Source of the DNA: Pseudomonadota bacterium
GTDB taxonomy: Bacteria > Pseudomonadota > Alphaproteobacteria > Rhizobiales > Rhizobiaceae
DNA: 18,170 nt
Reading direction: 5' to 3'
Assembly: GCA_023387715.1 (NCBI GenBank)
Contig: JAEWHQ010000165.1
Span: 1 to 18,170, forward strand
Part shown: piece by piece, positions 16,077 through 18,170 of the stretch
Numbering within the stretch: position 1 is the stretch's first letter
How the letters are laid out: every line of letters starts with the position of its first letter
Notes under the pieces: generated by a model
What the model was told of the DNA's origin: nothing
The model's database searches: none
Seen by the model: the letters and a program-made list of their open reading frames with translations, nothing else
Program-made: the position numbers and the translations under genes

Positions 16077-16586
16077 TCAGCCGCCAGGAATAGAGGTCGG
16101 TGCTTTACCGACACCTTGAATAATCTGGCTGAGGAAGGTCTGGTCTTTACCGCCGGTTGGGGTCGTGCGGGAAATGAAGTCAAACAGCTTACCATCCTGA
16201 AGACCATAATTGGCGATCTGGCTGACTTTGCCGTCTTTATCAAAGTAGATTGCCAGAATCTGACGATCGGTCACTTTAGGTGGCATGAACTGGGCTGCGC
16301 GATAACGCTTTTGTGAAATATAATAGAATACTTCATTATCGAATGTTGCGGTGGAAGACGGGGTTCCCATCGCCATCAAAACCTGCTCACGGCTGGAACC
16401 AACCGGAATGGAATCGAGTGCCTCTTTATCAAGCACATAGCCTTCGGTCATTATTTCAGACGGGTTCAGGGTTGATGCGGTATTACATCCTGCTAAACCT
16501 GCTGATAAGAGAACCACAGTGCTAGCAAGCATCGCGCCTCTTGTTCGGGGGCTTGTAAAAAATCGCTGCAACAATGACATCTCCAT
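16077..16586 (-). CDS. bamE: Outer-membrane assembly lipoprotein BamE (SmpA/OmlA family)
   Basis: BamE is a small lipoprotein of the BAM complex that inserts beta-barrel proteins into the outer membrane. The 169-residue precursor has a basic n-region, a hydrophobic stretch and the lipobox LAGC, with Cys34 as the lipidated residue. The SmpA/OmlA domain spans about 48-130, with VGSSREQVLMAMGTPSST (the helix-turn typical of the fold) and YYISQKRYRAAQFMPPKVTDR leading to ILAIYFDKDGKVSQIANYG. The tail rich in Gly/Pro/Thr is typical of alphaproteobacterial forms. A second ATG two codons in is possible; neither has a strong ribosome-binding site. The gene is divergent from the CBP3 gene across an 87-base gap. 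Confidence 0.9.
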   Translation of the reverse strand: MEMSLLQRFFTSPRTRGAMLASTVVLLSAGLAGCNTASTLNPSEIMTEGYVLDKEALDSIPVGSSREQVLMAMGTPSSTATFDNEVFYYISQKRYRAAQFMPPKVTDRQILAIYFDKDGKVSQIANYGLQDGKLFDFISRTTPTGGKDQTFLSQIIQGVGKAPTSIPGG

Positions 16587-16673
16587 GATCTAAATCAGGG
16601 CGGCTCTTTCGCCGTTGAAAGAACTTCGGTAAACCACCTTGCAACTGGATGCAATAAGAACGGTCGTCAGATT
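16587..16673. promoter_or_regulatory. Divergent promoter region of bamE and the CBP3 gene
   Basis: This 87-base gap must carry start signals for both divergent genes. No consensus promoter is evident in either direction. A small inverted repeat, TTGCA-N6-TGCAA, lies at 16639-16654. Confidence 0.4.
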
Positions 16674-17252
16674 ATGATTCTTCAACTTTTTCGACGTAAA
16701 TCGAAGGCTAATGAAGCCATTACGCTGCATATTTATGAAAATATTGTGATGGCAGCACGTCAAAAATATTTTTATGCACAGTTTCAAGTGCCCGACACAC
16801 CGCTCGGACGCTACGAAATGTTGTCATTACATTTGTTTTTGACGCTTCACCGGCTCAAATTTGATGGTGTTGAAAATAAAGTGCTGGCTGCTTTGGGGCA
16901 GGATCTGGCCGACGAGTTCTTTAAAGATATCGATCATTCATTGCGTGAATTCGGCATTGGTGACCAATCTGTGCCAAAACGCATGAAAAAACTGGCGCGG
17001 ATGTTTTATGGTCGGGTTGCCTCTTATGGCATCGCGCTTGATTCTCATGATCGCGCGGCACTCAGTGCTGCTTTGGCGCGCAATATTCAGCCTGATCTTG
17101 AAAACTGGCCGCAAGCAGACGATCTTTGCACATATGTATTTGCGAGCCGTGATCATTTGTCAAAATTACAGGATCAGGATATTGCAGCAGGCAGATTAAC
17201 ATTTTTGAACGCGGAAGATTTAACTTCGACCGTGCAAATTGAGACAACGTAA
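16674..17252 (+). CDS. Ubiquinol-cytochrome c chaperone family protein (CBP3/UQCC1-like)
   Basis: A 192-residue soluble protein of the family that includes yeast Cbp3 and human UQCC1, which assist cytochrome b and bc1-complex assembly. The recognisable core includes ARQKYFYAQFQVPDTPLGRYEMLSLHLFLTLHRL (about 28-61) and LADEFFKDIDHSLREFGIGDQSVPKRMKKLARMFYGR (about 78-115), the most conserved stretch of the family. The C-terminal third is more variable. The ATG gives a short basic start (MILQLFRRKSK) without a signal peptide; the ribosome-binding site is weak. Its TAA overlaps the next ATG by one base, so it is coupled to the DUF177 gene. Confidence 0.92.
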   Translation: MILQLFRRKSKANEAITLHIYENIVMAARQKYFYAQFQVPDTPLGRYEMLSLHLFLTLHRLKFDGVENKVLAALGQDLADEFFKDIDHSLREFGIGDQSVPKRMKKLARMFYGRVASYGIALDSHDRAALSAALARNIQPDLENWPQADDLCTYVFASRDHLSKLQDQDIAAGRLTFLNAEDLTSTVQIETT

Positions 17253-17809
17253 TGCAAGAAGCAGTTTTGAGTTTTCCGGTTTCGGTACAGCATGTGCCGC
17301 ATAAAGGCATTGAAGTAACACTGAAAAGTGACGACAGAGAGCGTGAAGCCTTGGCCGAATCTCATGGTTTGGAAAAGGTTGTGAGCTTTTCTGCTGATTT
17401 TATCATTACGCCTTGGAAAAAGAGCGGCATTAAAATTCGCGGTAAAATTCAGGCGCAGATCGTGCAGTCCTGTGTCGCCACATTGGAACCAATCGAGAAT
17501 CAGATTGATGAAGATGTGGAAATTGTGCTGGTGCCTGAGCATTCACGCCTTGCCCGAATTCCGGTGGATGAAAGCGGTGAAATGCTGATTTCTGCCGATG
17601 GTCCTGATATTCCGGAAACATTTTCCGGCGATAAAATTGATATTGGCGCGATTGCTGAAGAGTTCTTTGATCTGGCAATTGATCCTTATCCGCGTAAAGC
17701 CGATTTGGCTGATTCTGTGGTTGTTACAGTTGGCGAAACCGAAGAAGAGGCCGATAATGGTGTCGTTTCACCATTTGCAAGCCTTGCGAATTGGCAGAAG
17801 AAGGACTGA
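17252..17809 (+). CDS. DUF177 (YceD family) protein
   Basis: A 185-residue acidic protein of the YceD/DUF177 family, linked in bacteria to 23S rRNA accumulation and found next to fatty-acid/phospholipid genes. The conserved core is IRGKIQAQIVQSCVATLEPIENQIDEDVEI (about 69-98), followed by an acidic stretch and GDKIDIGAIAEEFFDLAIDPYPRK (about 125-148). In Escherichia coli yceD is followed by rpmF and then plsX; here rpmF is absent and plsX follows directly after a 131-base gap, as is usual in alphaproteobacteria. The start overlaps the upstream stop by one base. Confidence 0.9.
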   Translation: MQEAVLSFPVSVQHVPHKGIEVTLKSDDREREALAESHGLEKVVSFSADFIITPWKKSGIKIRGKIQAQIVQSCVATLEPIENQIDEDVEIVLVPEHSRLARIPVDESGEMLISADGPDIPETFSGDKIDIGAIAEEFFDLAIDPYPRKADLADSVVVTVGETEEEADNGVVSPFASLANWQKKD

Positions 17810-17940
17810 TTTAAGCTATTTGCCAAATTTCAGTTGTACGGCTGAATAAAAAAGCTATTTTCGCCTAAATCTTGAAGCTTAACCGCTGATTTTTGTAAAA
17901 AAGCTATACGAGCAACAGGGACCTCACAGGACAATCCAGA
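17810..17940. other. Gap between the DUF177 gene and plsX with a repeated heptamer
   Basis: The 131 bases hold no ORF. The heptamer AAGCTAT occurs three times in direct orientation at 17813-17819, 17852-17858 and 17901-17907, twice preceded by a run of A. No clear terminator or consensus promoter was found, so plsX may have its own promoter here or be read from upstream. Confidence 0.4.
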
Positions 17941-18170
17941 GTGATAAGAATTTCAATTGACGCCATGGGTGGCGATTTTGGCCCTGAAGTAGTCATACCC
18001 GGAGCGGCAATAGCGCTTGAGCGTCATCCGGATATCCGCTTTGTAATTTATGGTCTGGCAGATCGGGTTGAACCGATTTTGGCCAAATACCCTAAGCTTC
18101 AGGCCGCATCCGAGTTTCGCGTCAGTGAAATGGCTGTGCGTATGGACGACAAGCCGGGACAGGCTTTGCG
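17941..18170 (+). CDS. plsX: Phosphate acyltransferase PlsX, 3'-truncated by the window edge
   Basis: PlsX converts acyl-ACP to acyl-phosphate, the first step of the PlsX/PlsY route to phosphatidic acid. Only the first 76 codons are in the window. They contain the diagnostic N-terminus [20 protein letters not shown] and [17 protein letters not shown]. The start is GTG with AGGA about nine bases upstream; no ATG start is available before the conserved block. The gene runs off the end of the window. Its position after DUF177 matches the usual order. Confidence 0.95.
   Translation, partial: MIRISIDAMGGDFGPEVVIPGAAIALERHPDIRFVIYGLADRVEPILAKYPKLQAASEFRVSEMAVRMDDKPGQAL

Noticed and set aside
1..18170. 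Mobile elements, CRISPR arrays, phage or defence genes
   Set aside because: No transposase, integrase, regularly spaced repeats or defence-type domains were found. All long genes are housekeeping genes in a conserved order.

Overview
This window is a stretch of core, housekeeping chromosome from an alphaproteobacterium, most likely a member of the Hyphomicrobiales (Rhizobiales) close to the Brucella/Ochrobactrum/Pseudochrobactrum group. The reasons are the gene order glyA-nrdR-ribD-ribE-nusB-hppA, the pairing of a CBP3-type cytochrome bc1 assembly chaperone with a DUF177 gene and plsX, the Mg-type HemB, the Bpt leucyltransferase, the K+-independent type of H+-pyrophosphatase, and protein sequences that read like Brucellaceae orthologues. 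The genus is inference. Base composition looks roughly balanced, which is lower in G+C than I would expect for Brucella itself.

Layout. Positions 1-2025 hold the 3' part of parC (+), closed by a strong hairpin terminator. Positions 2092-5670 hold four genes on the minus strand: an EamA/DMT transporter, bpt, an RDD membrane protein and hemB; hemB has its own terminator. Positions 5914-7394 hold a plus-strand pair: a 3-hydroxyisobutyryl-CoA hydrolase-like enzyme and a small four-helix membrane protein. Positions 7634-8950 encode a Tat-exported L,D-transpeptidase and 9134-10432 encode glyA, each with its own terminator. Positions 10603-12839 are a tight nrdR-ribD-ribE run (abutting or 1-nt overlapping genes), followed by nusB (13060-13575) and hppA (to 16009). 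A perfect 18-bp hairpin separates hppA from the minus-strand lipoprotein gene bamE. Divergent from bamE are the CBP3 chaperone gene, a DUF177 gene (1-nt overlap) and the 5' end of plsX, cut by the window edge.

Functional themes are riboflavin synthesis (ribD, ribE), transcription antitermination (nusB), control of ribonucleotide reductase (nrdR), one-carbon supply (glyA), haem synthesis (hemB) and envelope building (L,D-transpeptidase, bamE, plsX).

I see no new defence or mobile system and no RNA gene or CRISPR array. The notable points are local. The ribH gene that usually sits between ribE and nusB in related genomes is absent, and that gap holds a roughly 100-bp palindromic element resembling the intergenic mosaic repeats of Rhizobiales. 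Upstream of hemB is a leader hairpin followed by a T-rich tract that looks like an attenuator. A MarR-sized inverted repeat lies before the L,D-transpeptidase gene, with no MarR gene present. A Zur-like AT-rich palindrome lies upstream of bpt. No gene-free stretch exceeds about 280 bases.
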